Part shown: in pieces, positions 1-7,308 of the stretch
Layout of the letters: each line of letters starts with the position of its first letter
How positions within the stretch are numbered: position 1 is the stretch's first letter
DNA from: Deinococcus sp.
GTDB lineage: Bacteria; Deinococcota; Deinococci; Deinococcales; Deinococcaceae
Assembly: GCA_018260375.1 (NCBI GenBank)
Contig: JAGLBF010000031.1
Span: forward strand, 1 to 21,568
Direction of reading: 5' to 3'
DNA length: 21,568 nucleotides
The notes under the pieces: generated by a model
The model's input: the letters and a program-made list of their open reading frames with translations, nothing else
Database searches by the model: none
What the model was told of the DNA's origin: nothing
Translations under genes and position numbers: made by a program

Positions 1-82
1 TTATAGGTATATCTTCTTAGTTTGCCATAGGTCAGGCAACTAGGGCAATCAGAGTGCAATGAATTAAACGGAATCCGTATCA
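1..82 (+). repeat. AT-rich dispersed repeat (family C), copy 1, cut by window start
   Basis: This stretch recurs nearly unchanged at 13819-13900 (about six differences by eye) and again, cut by the window end, at 21534-21568. The full element seems to begin about 15 bases earlier with ATTACGGAAAATTAG, as at 13804 and 21520, and ends in GGAATCCGTATCA. It is richer in A and T than the surrounding genes and carries no reading frame. Bases 83-222 show no further gene. Confidence 0.8.
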
Positions 83-222
83 ATAGTTAAGCGTGAGCTG
101 TTTTGAGCAAGACCGTACAGCGGATTGTGGCATTTTTTCTAGGTACACCTTAGGATAGACCGCCCGTAACTGTCGAGCTGCTTTGTCTACCCTCCGCCCA
201 CAACTTTCAAATCCGGCCGCGT

Positions 223-228
223 TACAAT
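223..228 (+). promoter_or_regulatory. -10 element for a leaderless LRV-protein mRNA
   Basis: TACAAT lies exactly 7 nt before the ATG at 236, and no Shine-Dalgarno sequence is present, so transcription would start at or next to the start codon. The alternative ATG at 227 lies inside this hexamer. No convincing -35 element is seen. Confidence 0.55.
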
Positions 229-235
229 GCCCCGC

Positions 236-1657
236 ATGACTGAGCTATTTCCCCCCACCCTCGCGCAGCTGGGGCCAGACGGCGCACTCGGGGCCGCCCA
301 GCACCCCAGGGCCGAGGCTGCGCTGCTGGTTACGCTGGCGGGCTATCCCGACCTACGGGTACGTGCGGCAGTAGCACGCCACCCTAATACGCCGCTGGCA
401 ACGCTGGCGCTGCTCGCTGAGCGCTGGCCCAGCGAGGTGCTGCAAAACCCTGCTTTGCCCTTGCTGCGCCTGGCCCGTCCCCATGTGCTCAGTGAATTTC
501 CGGAAGAGAGCGTAGCAGCGATGGCTCGCCTAAGCGACGCGCCCAGTTGGGTGCTGGACGCGGCTCTGCTACATGGCAGCGTGGGCGCGGTGCTGGCGTT
601 GGTGCAGCGGCCCAACTTGCCCAGGCACTATCTGCCCCGTTTGGCGGCGTCTGAGTTCTGGCAGGTGCGCGAGGTGGTTGCTGCCCGCCCCGACCTAGAC
701 GCCGACCTCCTGAGTCTGCTTGCCGATGACCCCGACTACGACGTTCGCAAAGCAGTGGCCCTGCGTGAAGACCTGCCGCCTGCGCTGTTGACTGCCCTGG
801 CAGATGACGGCCACAGCATGGTGCGCGCGTATGTGGCCCGCCGCCTGGACCTGCCGCTGGGCATCATGCTCAAGATGAGCCAGGATGCTGACGCCGAAGT
901 GCTTACCTCGCTGGCCCGCCGCCTAGACCTGACCAGTGAACTGCGCGAGCAGCTGTTTCATCACCCACTTGAAGAGGTGCGTGCCGCTGCCTTACAGGCC
1001 TGGGCCGTGCCGCAAAGCTGGCTGAGCCAGGCCGAACAAGATGAAAGCCCTGCGGTGCGCGCCGCCCTGGCCCGCCGTCCCCACCTACAGACTGACCTGC
1101 TGCTGCGCCTAGCGTGTGATGCGAGCGAGCTGGTACGCCGCACACTGCTTGACCGCGACGATTTACCGCCTGAGGCCATCAACGCGCTGGCGCAGTCGCC
1201 TGAGCCCGATATTCAGCTTCACGTGGCGAGCGCCGCTGAGTTGCCTGGTGAGGCCCTCACCCACCTGATGTCCAGCAATGACAGCGCCATCAAAACCGTG
1301 CTGGCCGTGCGCCCCGACTTGTCGGATGCCCAGCGTTTAGCGCTGGCGAGCGACTCTAGTGCCGAAGTGCGCCGCGCCATTGCCCTCAGTGACCAGTTGC
1401 CTACTGAGGCACTGGTCACTTTGGCCCGCGACACCAATGCAGGTGTGCGCCGCACCGCCGCTCTTCACCCGGCCCTGGGCGCACATGAGCAGGCCCTGCT
1501 GAGCCGAGACAGCGATACGGGTGTGCGCCTGAACCTGGCCCAGCGCCCTGATTTGCCGGCTGACCTGCGCCAGCATCTACAACAAGACCCTCAACCCGTA
1601 GTCGCCCAGGAAGCGAACCGACCTCAGACAGATAGACAGCATTATTTGCGTGTGTAA
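236..1657 (+). CDS. Leucine-rich repeat variant (LRV/HEAT-like) protein
   Basis: The 473-residue product is built almost entirely of about 24-residue alpha-helical repeats with a consensus like RPDLPxxLLxxLAxDxxxxVRxxVA. Roughly 14-16 units run from about residue 40 to 455. RPDL, RRLDL and RPHL open successive units, and VRAYVA, VRRAIA and VRRTAA close them. This is the pattern of the leucine-rich repeat variant family, which forms solenoid scaffolds for protein contacts. No signal peptide, membrane segment or catalytic domain is visible, so it is probably a cytoplasmic binding scaffold with an unknown partner. The start at 236 is preferred over ATG 227 because of the -10 spacing. The gene stands alone, facing the amylase gene across a repeat. 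The fold is fairly sure; the function is not known. Confidence 0.85.
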   Translation: MTELFPPTLAQLGPDGALGAAQHPRAEAALLVTLAGYPDLRVRAAVARHPNTPLATLALLAERWPSEVLQNPALPLLRLARPHVLSEFPEESVAAMARLSDAPSWVLDAALLHGSVGAVLALVQRPNLPRHYLPRLAASEFWQVREVVAARPDLDADLLSLLADDPDYDVRKAVALREDLPPALLTALADDGHSMVRAYVARRLDLPLGIMLKMSQDADAEVLTSLARRLDLTSELREQLFHHPLEEVRAAALQAWAVPQSWLSQAEQDESPAVRAALARRPHLQTDLLLRLACDASELVRRTLLDRDDLPPEAINALAQSPEPDIQLHVASAAELPGEALTHLMSSNDSAIKTVLAVRPDLSDAQRLALASDSSAEVRRAIALSDQLPTEALVTLARDTNAGVRRTAALHPALGAHEQALLSRDSDTGVRLNLAQRPDLPADLRQHLQQDPQPVVAQEANRPQTDRQHYLRV

Positions 1658-1780
1658 TTACGGATTCTGATGAAATCAGGGCGGATGCGATTGAGCAAAG
1701 ATACGGGTTTCCTGGTATAGCAAGACAGTTGGCGCTTGCCTGAATGTGCTTTCCTGGCTATGCTGGGCTGAATCTGCTGG

Positions 1781-1808
1781 CCCGACTGTACTACCCCGAC
1801 TGTACTGG
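1781..1808 (+). repeat. Tandem 14-bp direct repeat
   Basis: Two adjacent 14-bp units, each beginning CCCGACTGTACT, stand at the front edge of the family B repeat. The 1658-1780 segment between the LRV gene and here contains scattered repeat-like words (TTACGGATTC, GATACGGG) but no gene. Confidence 0.7.
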
Positions 1809-1894
1809 AATGGAGCGCAGTCCGTATGCTGTTCCCACTCGCATCCGCTCGGATTGATTCGGAAGTACGCCAAATCAATCGGAATCCGTATTAT
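1797..1894 (+). repeat. Dispersed repeat family B, copy 1 (right-hand part)
   Basis: From TCCGTATGCTG (about 1831) to GGAATCCGTAT (about 1891) it matches the copies at 13226-13370 and 13901-14040 almost base for base. It contains the hairpin arms GATTGATT (1852-1859) and AATCAATC (1873-1880) around the 13-nt loop CGGAAGTACGCCA. It ends only a few bases beyond the amylase stop codon at 1898-1900, so it forms the start of that gene's 3' untranslated region. Confidence 0.85.
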
Positions 1895-1897
1895 AGC

Positions 1898-3355
1898 CTA
1901 CTCAGGTAGCCACACCTGCGCACTTCTGGCTTCTAGGCTAAAGCAGCTTTCGGCTTCTAGTGGGCGGCTATGTTGGCTCAGCGCGTCGCGGTATTGGCCT
2001 GCCTGTAGCCCGCTGAGGCTCACCTCTTGGGGCGTCAGGGCGGTGTTGATCAGCACATACACACTTAGCTCCTGGTAGCGGCGCAGGTAGGCCACGACTT
2101 CGTCCTGCGCGTACAGCACCTCAAACGTGCCGCGTTGTAAGGCCAGGTTTTGGCGGCGGGCCGCAGTCAGCTTGCGCAGGTATTCCAGGGTGACATAGTC
2201 CCAGCTTCCGGGGTTGTCCCAGGGAAAGGCGCGGCGGCAGTCCGGGTCAGGGCCGCCAGGCAGGCCAATTTCATTGCCATAATAGATGCAGGGCGCACCC
2301 CTGTACGTCATCTGAAAGGCGGAAGCCAACCGAAAAGCCGTAGCGTCACCCCCCGCCGCCGTCAAAAATCGGGCGGTGTCGTGGCTGTCAAGCAGATTAA
2401 GCTGTGCGCTGACAATCTCTGGGTCGTAGAGTGTGGTGACAGCCTGCATGCGGGCGGCAAAAGCGGACGCGTCTAGCGGCTCTACATGCCCTGTGCCTGA
2501 TACCTCATTGACGGCGTTGTCTAACGTACGCGCCGCAAAAAAGCCCAGGCAGGGGCGAGTAAAGTGATAATTCATCACCGCATCAAACTGGTCACCCGAC
2601 AGCCAGCGGTGTGCATCGCCCCAGATTTCGCCTACGATGTACGCCTCGGGGTTGATGGCCTTAACGCGGCGGCGGAATTCTTGCCAAAAGAGGTCGTCAT
2701 CTATCTCGTTGGGCACATCAAGCCGCCAACCGTCTATGCCAAAGTGCAGCCAGAACTCGGCCACGCTCCACAAAAACTCGCGCACGTCGGGGTTGTTGGT
2801 GTTGAATTTGGGCAGTGCGCGGTTGCCCCACCAGCCTGCGTAGCCTGCGGCGTGTTGTTGCTCGTAGGGGTACAGGGGCCAGGACTCCACATGAAACCAG
2901 TCGCGGTAGGCGCTGTGTTCGCCTTGCTCAAGCAGGTCATTAAACTGAAAAAACCCGCGTGAGGCGTGGTTAAACACTCCGTCTAGCACAATACGCATGC
3001 CTCGGGCGTGCAGCGCGTCAATGAGGGTGCGCAGCGCCGCATTGCCGCCGAGCATGGGGTCTACCTGAAAGTAATCGTGGGTGTGGTAGCGGTGATTGCT
3101 CGCCGACTGAAACACGGGACAAAAGTACACCGCGTTGATGCCCAGGGCTTGCAGGTGGTCAAGATGCTCGATGACACCCCACAAATCGCCACCCATGTAC
3201 TGGTGAAAGGTGGGTTTGTCGCCCCAGGCTTGCAAGTTGAGTCCTGAATGAGCGCGGCCCCCGCGTGCAAAGCGGTCAGGAAAAATCTGGTAAAAGATGG
3301 CCTCTTTGACCCACTGGGGGGTTTTTATGGAGGACACTGAAGTAGGGCTGATCAC
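1898..3355 (-). CDS. GH13 alpha-amylase family glycoside hydrolase (neopullulanase/cyclomaltodextrinase-like)
   Basis: The predicted 485-residue enzyme hydrolyses alpha-glucosidic bonds in starch, maltodextrin or cyclodextrin. All four GH13 signatures are present: region I DGVFNH (Asp125), region II GWRLDVPNE (nucleophile Asp213), region III VGEIW (acid/base Glu243) and region IV LLDSHDTAR (Asp326). The words WVKEAIFYQIFPDRF and LPKFNTNNPDVREFL resemble the GH13_20 neopullulanase/cyclomaltodextrinase group. Unlike typical members, it has no N-terminal CBM34-like domain of about 125 residues: the barrel begins almost at the start codon. No signal peptide is seen, so it is probably cytoplasmic. 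The reading frame is open further upstream, but a GTG at 3355 is chosen because TACACT lies 7 nt before it. The exact substrate cannot be told from sequence. Confidence 0.9.
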   Translation of the reverse strand: MISPTSVSSIKTPQWVKEAIFYQIFPDRFARGGRAHSGLNLQAWGDKPTFHQYMGGDLWGVIEHLDHLQALGINAVYFCPVFQSASNHRYHTHDYFQVDPMLGGNAALRTLIDALHARGMRIVLDGVFNHASRGFFQFNDLLEQGEHSAYRDWFHVESWPLYPYEQQHAAGYAGWWGNRALPKFNTNNPDVREFLWSVAEFWLHFGIDGWRLDVPNEIDDDLFWQEFRRRVKAINPEAYIVGEIWGDAHRWLSGDQFDAVMNYHFTRPCLGFFAARTLDNAVNEVSGTGHVEPLDASAFAARMQAVTTLYDPEIVSAQLNLLDSHDTARFLTAAGGDATAFRLASAFQMTYRGAPCIYYGNEIGLPGGPDPDCRRAFPWDNPGSWDYVTLEYLRKLTAARRQNLALQRGTFEVLYAQDEVVAYLRRYQELSVYVLINTALTPQEVSLSGLQAGQYRDALSQHSRPLEAESCFSLEARSAQVWLPE

Positions 3356-3362
3356 AGGGAAC

Positions 3363-3368
3363 AGTGTA
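3363..3368 (-). promoter_or_regulatory. -10 element for leaderless amylase mRNA
   Basis: On the minus strand TACACT is followed by 7 nt (GTTCCCT) and then the GTG start at 3355. There is no Shine-Dalgarno sequence. This placement decides the start codon and removes 38 residues of the longest frame, which would otherwise run into the neighbouring tRNA nucleotidyltransferase gene. Confidence 0.6.
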
Positions 3369-3438
3369 ACGTGGAACGGTGGGGGGGAGTGTATGGGAAA
3401 GGCAGGTGAACGCCCAGAGGATGAGCCTGGCCTGCCGC

Positions 3439-4740
3439 TCAGCCGGGCTTGCCACTCAACTCGGCCCACCGCCGCACAAACGCCTGCGCTTGCTCTGGCG
3501 TCTGCACCTGCTCTAGCGCCTGCGCCTCGGCCAGGGCGCGGGTCACCGCCCCCACCTGCGGCCCAGGGGTCAGGTTCAGCAGCGCCATAATGTCGTAACC
3601 GCTCAGCAGGGGCGCGGGCGCGGTAGGCTGGTCTTCCAAGGCCGCCAGTACGCGCTCAAATCCCAGCATGTAGGCGTAGCGGCTGGCGGGCGTGCTGGCA
3701 GGGCCACGAGCGGCCTCGCGGTCAGCCAAAAAGAGCCACAGCAAATCGGGCAGCAGCAGGCGGCGGCGGTGTACAAAATGCCTGGCTTCCCGCTCATTTT
3801 GCGGCAGCGGCAGCATATGATACTTAACCAGTTGTGCGGCTCGCTCGGTCAGGTCACGGCTTTGCTTAAGACGCTCCAGAATCTGTGTGGTCAGGTGTGC
3901 GCCTTGCTCGGCGTGACCATAAAAATGGACGCGGCCCGCCTCATCTACGCTGTAGCAGCGCGGCTTAGCTACGTCGTGCAGCAGCGCGGCCCAGCGCAGG
4001 GCCAGGGTCGCTTGAGGCTGACGGGTGATCAGTTGATGCAGGACTTCTAAGTTGTGCTGCAGCACATCAAGGTGGTGATAGCCCCCCTGAACCAAGCCGT
4101 CCCCTTCGGTCAGTTCGGGGATATACAGCGGCAGCAGTTCCAGCTTGTGCAGTTGCTCAACCCCCAGCGCGGCGTTGGGCAGCGTGAGCAACTGGTTGAG
4201 TTCGGCCCCAATACGCTCGGCGGCGGGCAGGGGTAAGTGTTCGCGTGCCAGCTGGGTGATGGCGGCGCGGGTACGGGCCTCAAGCGCAAAGCTCAGCGTC
4301 GCCGAGAGCCGCACGCCGCGCAACAGCCGCAGTGGGTCGTCGCGCAGATTGCTGAGGCTCACCATACGCAGCTGCCGCCGCCTGAGGTCACGCAGGCCTC
4401 CTGTGGGGTCGGTGACTTGTCCGCGTGCATTGAGCGCCAGGGCGTTGACGGTGTAGTCGCGCCGGCTCAGCTCGGCAAGCAGCGCCTCACCTGAGGGGAG
4501 CGGGGTAAAATCGTGCTGCACGCCGCCCACCACCGCCCGCCAGTAACCGCGCTCACCGTCAAGCACAAAGGCCGCGCCGTCCTCGCCTGCACACCGCGTG
4601 GCCGCCTGCTGCGGGTCGGGGGCCAGCCAGTCATAATCTTTGGGCGTACGTCCCAATAGCAAATCGCGTGCCGCGCCCCCCACCAGATACAGTTGCGGGA
4701 TTTGGGCAAAGAGTTGGTGTACAGCAGGGGGCATGTGCAT
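3439..4740 (-). CDS. Class II tRNA nucleotidyltransferase with HD domain, probably the CC-adding enzyme
   Basis: This 433-residue protein belongs to the family that builds the 3'-terminal CCA of tRNA. Visible motifs are LVGGAARDLLLG, the metal-binding DYD (Asp35, Asp37), RRDYTVNAL (motif B, 93-101), DDPLR (motif D, nucleotide-selecting, 134-138) and ERIGAEL (motif E). An HD phosphohydrolase-like domain follows (LLHDVAKP, His255-Asp256; HFYGHAEQ). Between the catalytic and RRD motifs the usual flexible loop is much shorter than in CCA-adding enzymes such as that of Geobacillus, recalled from memory. This deletion is the known mark of CC-adding enzymes, and Deinococcus is reported to use separate CC- and A-adding enzymes. 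A poly(A) polymerase or complete CCA enzyme remains possible. The start at 4740 fits a -10 hexamer 7 nt upstream; the frame continues upstream only into a repeat. Confidence 0.88.
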   Translation of the reverse strand: MHMPPAVHQLFAQIPQLYLVGGAARDLLLGRTPKDYDWLAPDPQQAATRCAGEDGAAFVLDGERGYWRAVVGGVQHDFTPLPSGEALLAELSRRDYTVNALALNARGQVTDPTGGLRDLRRRQLRMVSLSNLRDDPLRLLRGVRLSATLSFALEARTRAAITQLAREHLPLPAAERIGAELNQLLTLPNAALGVEQLHKLELLPLYIPELTEGDGLVQGGYHHLDVLQHNLEVLHQLITRQPQATLALRWAALLHDVAKPRCYSVDEAGRVHFYGHAEQGAHLTTQILERLKQSRDLTERAAQLVKYHMLPLPQNEREARHFVHRRRLLLPDLLWLFLADREAARGPASTPASRYAYMLGFERVLAALEDQPTAPAPLLSGYDIMALLNLTPGPQVGAVTRALAEAQALEQVQTPEQAQAFVRRWAELSGKPG

Positions 4741-4747
4741 AGACGCG

Positions 4748-4753
4748 AGGATA
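4748..4753 (-). promoter_or_regulatory. -10 element for leaderless tRNA nucleotidyltransferase mRNA
   Basis: TATCCT on the minus strand is followed by CGCGTCT (7 nt) and ATG at 4740. The hexamer fits the relaxed TANNNT pattern of leaderless Deinococcus promoters. A second ATG lies two codons inside the gene. Confidence 0.5.
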
Positions 4754-4788
4754 AATGATGAGGCGATGAGGTGAATAGGCAGGGCGAG

Positions 4789-4909
4789 TTGAACCGTGTT
4801 GAACACGCGAGGAAATTCGGGAGGCTCAGGGAGGCGAAAGCAGAAAAAAGTACGGACTTCGCTAGATAAAAGCGCAGGCTATATTAAAGTGCAGGCCGTA
4901 TCATCTTCT
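4789..4909 (+). repeat. Dispersed repeat family A, copy 1 (diverged)
   Basis: It begins with GTTGAACCGTGTTGAACACG, which contains the palindrome CGTGTTGAACACG (4795-4807). It then carries AGAAAAAAGTACGGACTTCG and ends in GTATCATC next to the LolA-like gene's stop codon at 4910. The same opening word begins the copies at 6320 and, inverted, at 7111 and 13765. The interior has diverged. It fills the whole gap between the two minus-strand genes. Confidence 0.7.
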
Positions 4910-5566
4910 TTACTGCCGAACCACCTCTGCATCTTTGGGCAGGCTCCGCAGCTTAGCGGCGCTGAGGCCGCTATTGAGTTTGTAGTTGCTGACATTCAAA
5001 TCAGCCTGCACTTTGCCCGCGTTGTTCAGTATCTGAAAGCGGGTGGGTTGCCAGGCTTTTTCACTCACCCACACCAGGGTTTTGCTGCTGCCCGTCTTGG
5101 GTGTGGCCTGGAGTTGGTACACGCGGTTACCCGACGCGCCGCTGCTGCCCAGCAGTTTAAGGTCGTAGCGGTTTTTGAGGGCCGAGGCATTAAACTGGCT
5201 TACATCCAGCCCAGAGAGGTCGGGGCCTTTGTTTTGGCTGGGTTTACCTAGTGTCGTCACGGTGACTTGGTTGGTGAGGTATAGGTACTGGCGCACTTCT
5301 TTGCCGTCGAGCACGACAATATTGTCGGCCAGCACGTCAGGAGCATTAAATACCAGGCGCGTCACGTTGCTGTCGGGTACGCTCTGCACCATCATGTCAA
5401 TGTTCTGGGGCTGTTGAGCTTGTACCAATACAGTGCCGCTGAGCCGAAAAGAGACATCACGGGCGGCTTTTTGGGTGGCCTCTACTTTGGTTAAAATGCT
5501 GTCTGCGTCTTGTGCCTGAGCAGTAGCCAGCAGGCTGATAAGGGCTATAACAAAGGGCTTTTTCAT
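4910..5566 (-). CDS. LolA-like outer-membrane lipoprotein carrier / sorting protein
   Basis: The product is a secreted protein of 218 residues. An N-terminal signal peptide (MKKPFVIALISLLATAQA, likely cleaved before QDADS) leads into DSILTKVEATQKAARDVSFRL, typical of the LolA/LolB-like fold, in which an open beta-barrel shields lipid chains between membranes. Strand-rich segments follow (NVTRLVFNAPDVL, NIVVLDGKEVRQYLY, KTLVWVSEKAWQPTRFQIL), as in LolA-like lipoprotein-sorting proteins. It probably works in the periplasmic space of the diderm Deinococcus envelope; the cargo is unknown. ATG 5566 is taken because it opens a standard signal peptide. ATG 5572, two codons upstream, is equally possible, and neither has a Shine-Dalgarno sequence. 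A GATAGT hexamer 8 nt before 5566 could be its -10. Confidence 0.8.
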   Translation of the reverse strand: MKKPFVIALISLLATAQAQDADSILTKVEATQKAARDVSFRLSGTVLVQAQQPQNIDMMVQSVPDSNVTRLVFNAPDVLADNIVVLDGKEVRQYLYLTNQVTVTTLGKPSQNKGPDLSGLDVSQFNASALKNRYDLKLLGSSGASGNRVYQLQATPKTGSSKTLVWVSEKAWQPTRFQILNNAGKVQADLNVSNYKLNSGLSAAKLRSLPKDAEVVRQ

Positions 5567-5676
5567 TAGCATGTACTATCGCGTAGCCTAAGATGAGAAG
5601 GGCGGTGCGCAAGCTGACCGGCCATTTAGGGAAATGGGGGAGAGGGGGGGAGGACGATGACTGGGTAGCCTCACGG

Positions 5677-5682
5677 TATACT
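5677..5682 (+). promoter_or_regulatory. -10 element before the phosphoribosyltransferase gene
   Basis: TATACT, a near-consensus -10, ends 10 nt before the GTG start at 5693. No Shine-Dalgarno sequence intervenes, so the mRNA would be leaderless or have a leader of about three bases. Confidence 0.55.
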
Positions 5683-5692
5683 GACCCCTAAC

Positions 5693-6262
5693 GTGGATAC
5701 TTCTCAAACGACCCCCTCCCCCCAGCAACCTCTCAAAACCTACCATGTACACGTGGGCGGCGTGGCCCGTGACCTGCCTGTGGTAGAAGTGTCACCTGGC
5801 ACCAGTGTGGCCCTCTTTAATATGCTGGGCGACACCGAAGTGACCGAGGCCGCTGGTAAGGCCCTGGCCCGTTTGCTGCCCCCCGAAGTCACTGTGCTGG
5901 TCACGCCTGAGGTCAAGGCACTGAGCTTGGCGCATGTGCTCAGCCGCGAGGCGGGCTTGCCGTACATCGTCATTCGCAAAACGGTAAAGCCATACATGAT
6001 CAGTCCGGTTGCCCGTGAAGTGGTCAGCATCACCACGGGCAAGCCGCAACTGCTGGTGCTTGACGGCCTGGATGTGGGGCGCATTCGGGGTCACAAAGTC
6101 GCCATCGTGGATGATGTGGTCTCAAGCGGCGGTACCCTGCACAGCCTCACTGAAATCATTCAAGAAGTGGGCGGTGAGGTGGCGGCGGTAATGGCAGTCT
6201 TTACTGAAGGCCAGGAGCGCCCCGAAGTGACGGCGCTGGGGCATTTGCCGCTCTTTCACTAA
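5693..6262 (+). CDS. Purine-type phosphoribosyltransferase (Apt/Xpt-like)
   Basis: The 189-residue protein carries the type I phosphoribosyltransferase signature VAIVDDVVSSGGTLHS (residues 136-151), whose acidic pair and SSGGT loop bind the ribose 5-phosphate of PRPP. Upstream, VLVTPEVKALSLAHVLSREAGLPYIV (in part) and IRKTVKPY resemble adenine and xanthine phosphoribosyltransferases. Its likely role is salvage of a purine base to the nucleotide in the cytoplasm. The N-terminal 20 residues (Pro/Gln/Thr-rich) look unstructured. The start is GTG 5693, just behind a near-consensus -10. It points away from the LolA-like gene, so the 120 bp between them holds divergent promoters. The base specificity cannot be decided here, and a regulatory PRT role is also possible. 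Confidence 0.85.
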   Translation: MDTSQTTPSPQQPLKTYHVHVGGVARDLPVVEVSPGTSVALFNMLGDTEVTEAAGKALARLLPPEVTVLVTPEVKALSLAHVLSREAGLPYIVIRKTVKPYMISPVAREVVSITTGKPQLLVLDGLDVGRIRGHKVAIVDDVVSSGGTLHSLTEIIQEVGGEVAAVMAVFTEGQERPEVTALGHLPLFH

Positions 6263-6319
6263 GCTTGCCCCAGCATCAGTCCCCCCCCCGCAGATTAAGG
6301 CCTTGGCCAACAAATATTT

Positions 6320-6456
6320 ACAGATGGCCACTTGAACCGTGTTGAACACGCAAGAAAAAAGTCCAGCAGGCGCAGAAACGGACTTCGCGGTCGTGCAGGC
6401 CGCACCCTTCCGGCGGTGTTGGAATTACGGTGCTGGTACGAAATACAAGGCGTATC
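6320..6456 (+). repeat. Dispersed repeat family A, copy 2 (left arm of an inverted pair)
   Basis: It runs from ACAGATGGCCACTTGAACCG to ATACAAGGCGTATC and holds the palindrome CGTGTTGAACACG at 6338-6350. The reverse complement of 6987-7111 matches it closely along almost its full length; the main difference is a 12-base segment (about 6425-6436) missing from the other arm. The 6263-6505 gap contains only this repeat and a C-run after the phosphoribosyltransferase gene. Confidence 0.85.
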
Positions 6457-6505
6457 AAGCCCACACGCTCAACACCTACAGCGTTTCGCTAGTTACCCAG
6501 CCAAT

Positions 6506-6877
6506 CTATTTATCTAGCCAATCCAGTTGCCGCAGTAGCGTGCCTGAAAAAAGCAGCATGACGCGGTAGTCGCCTGGGTCGGCGTTGGGCAGCACAAAGC
6601 GGGCCTGGCGCTGTTTTTGGTCAAGGTATACGCTGTCGCGGCCTACTTCATGATCGCCGCGCAGCCACACCACGCTCAGGTAGTCCCCCTGAAGTTGCCC
6701 GTCTAGGCGTGCTGTTGCCACCAGCCGCGTGCCCTCGCGTATCAGCGTGGTGTTTGTAAGGCGCACGGGCAACGCTAAAGGTACCTCACGCGGTATGATA
6801 GGTGCGAAATTATAACGGCAGCTTCCCAGTGCGGGCGGCAGCACAAGCAGTAAAACAAAGCAAAGAGAGCGGCGCAT
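6506..6877 (-). CDS. Small putative lipoprotein of unknown function
   Basis: I do not recognise this 123-residue protein. It begins with MRRSLCFVLLLVLPPALGSC, a lipoprotein-type signal whose LGSC (Cys20) is a plausible lipobox, so it is probably anchored in an envelope membrane. The rest looks beta-rich and Ig-like: LVATARLDGQLQGDYLSVVW, then RQARFVLPNADPGDYRVMLL. It may be an extracytoplasmic beta-sandwich. The start is ATG 6877, with TATGCT 9 nt upstream. The frame stays open to 7099, but the extra 74 codons come from the family A repeat and are unlikely to be translated. The gene sits between two inverted copies of that repeat. Confidence 0.65.
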   Translation of the reverse strand: MRRSLCFVLLLVLPPALGSCRYNFAPIIPREVPLALPVRLTNTTLIREGTRLVATARLDGQLQGDYLSVVWLRGDHEVGRDSVYLDQKQRQARFVLPNADPGDYRVMLLFSGTLLRQLDWLDK

Positions 6878-6986
6878 CTTGTGCCCAGCATACTCGCAAA
6901 GGGGCTTGTAGGGGGGCGCAGCATACGGGTGAGAGGTGGGCAACAAGGCAAACAATGGCTCATGAGAATGGCCCAGTGATGAGACT

Positions 6987-7111
6987 CTATATGCCTTGTA
7001 CTTCATGCCAACACCGTCAGAAGGGCGCGGCCTGCACGACCACAAAGTCCGTTTCTGCGCCCGCTGGCCTTTTTTTCTTGGGTGTTCAACACGGTTCAAG
7101 TGGCCATCTGT
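6987..7111 (-). repeat. Dispersed repeat family A, copy 3 (right arm of an inverted pair)
   Basis: The reverse complement starts ACAGATGGCCACTTGAACCG at 7111 and follows the 6320-6456 copy with scattered substitutions. The palindromic word GTGTTCAACAC is at 7082-7092. Translated, the repeat yields a spurious MNRVEH extension of the lipoprotein frame. The stretch 7112-7221 has no gene. Confidence 0.85.
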
Positions 7112-7221
7112 AGTGAGCCGGGGTAAAGAAAGTTGACACTGAAACGCCTATTTAGCCCCCCACCAAGCGCCGCCGCTGCCACCTGCAAACATAAGAACAA
7201 GGTAAGCCAAACTTTTTTCCG

Positions 7222-7227
7222 TATACT
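7222..7227 (+). promoter_or_regulatory. Candidate -10 for the three-gene signalling operon
   Basis: TATACT is the best -10 hexamer in the 7112-7308 gap. It would give a leader of about 75 nt containing the imperfect hairpin at 7261-7290. No clear -35 lies at the right spacing; a TTGACA at 7133-7138 is too far away. Confidence 0.4.
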
Positions 7228-7260
7228 GAACACGTTGAACGTTCCCTACCCCCGTTTTGG

Positions 7261-7290
7261 GCTTGCCTTTACCAACTGGTAGGCGTAAGC
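7261..7290 (+). promoter_or_regulatory. Imperfect inverted repeat in the operon leader
   Basis: GCTTGCCTTTACCA and TGGTAGGCGTAAGC face each other across two bases. Of 14 positions, ten are Watson-Crick pairs, three are G-T pairs and one is a mismatch. It lies 18 nt before the GTG start at 7309 and could be an mRNA hairpin or an operator for a dimeric regulator. Confidence 0.5.
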
Positions 7291-7308
7291 GAGATGTAAG
7301 AGCAAAAA

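Noticed and set aside
2564..2962. 132-codon plus-strand frame inside the amylase gene
   Set aside because: It is antisense to the catalytic core of a well-supported GH13 enzyme.
4741..4806. N-terminal extension MFNTVQLAL of the tRNA nucleotidyltransferase frame
   Set aside because: The codons come from the family A repeat end (reverse of AACCGTGTTGAACAC), and a well-placed -10 supports ATG 4740.
6878..7099. 74-codon extension of the lipoprotein frame (MNRVEH...)
   Set aside because: Its first part is translated family A repeat, and the signal peptide begins at ATG 6877.
7133..7138. TTGACA as a -35 box for the signalling operon
   Set aside because: No -10 hexamer at 16-18 nt spacing; TATACT at 7222 is too far away.
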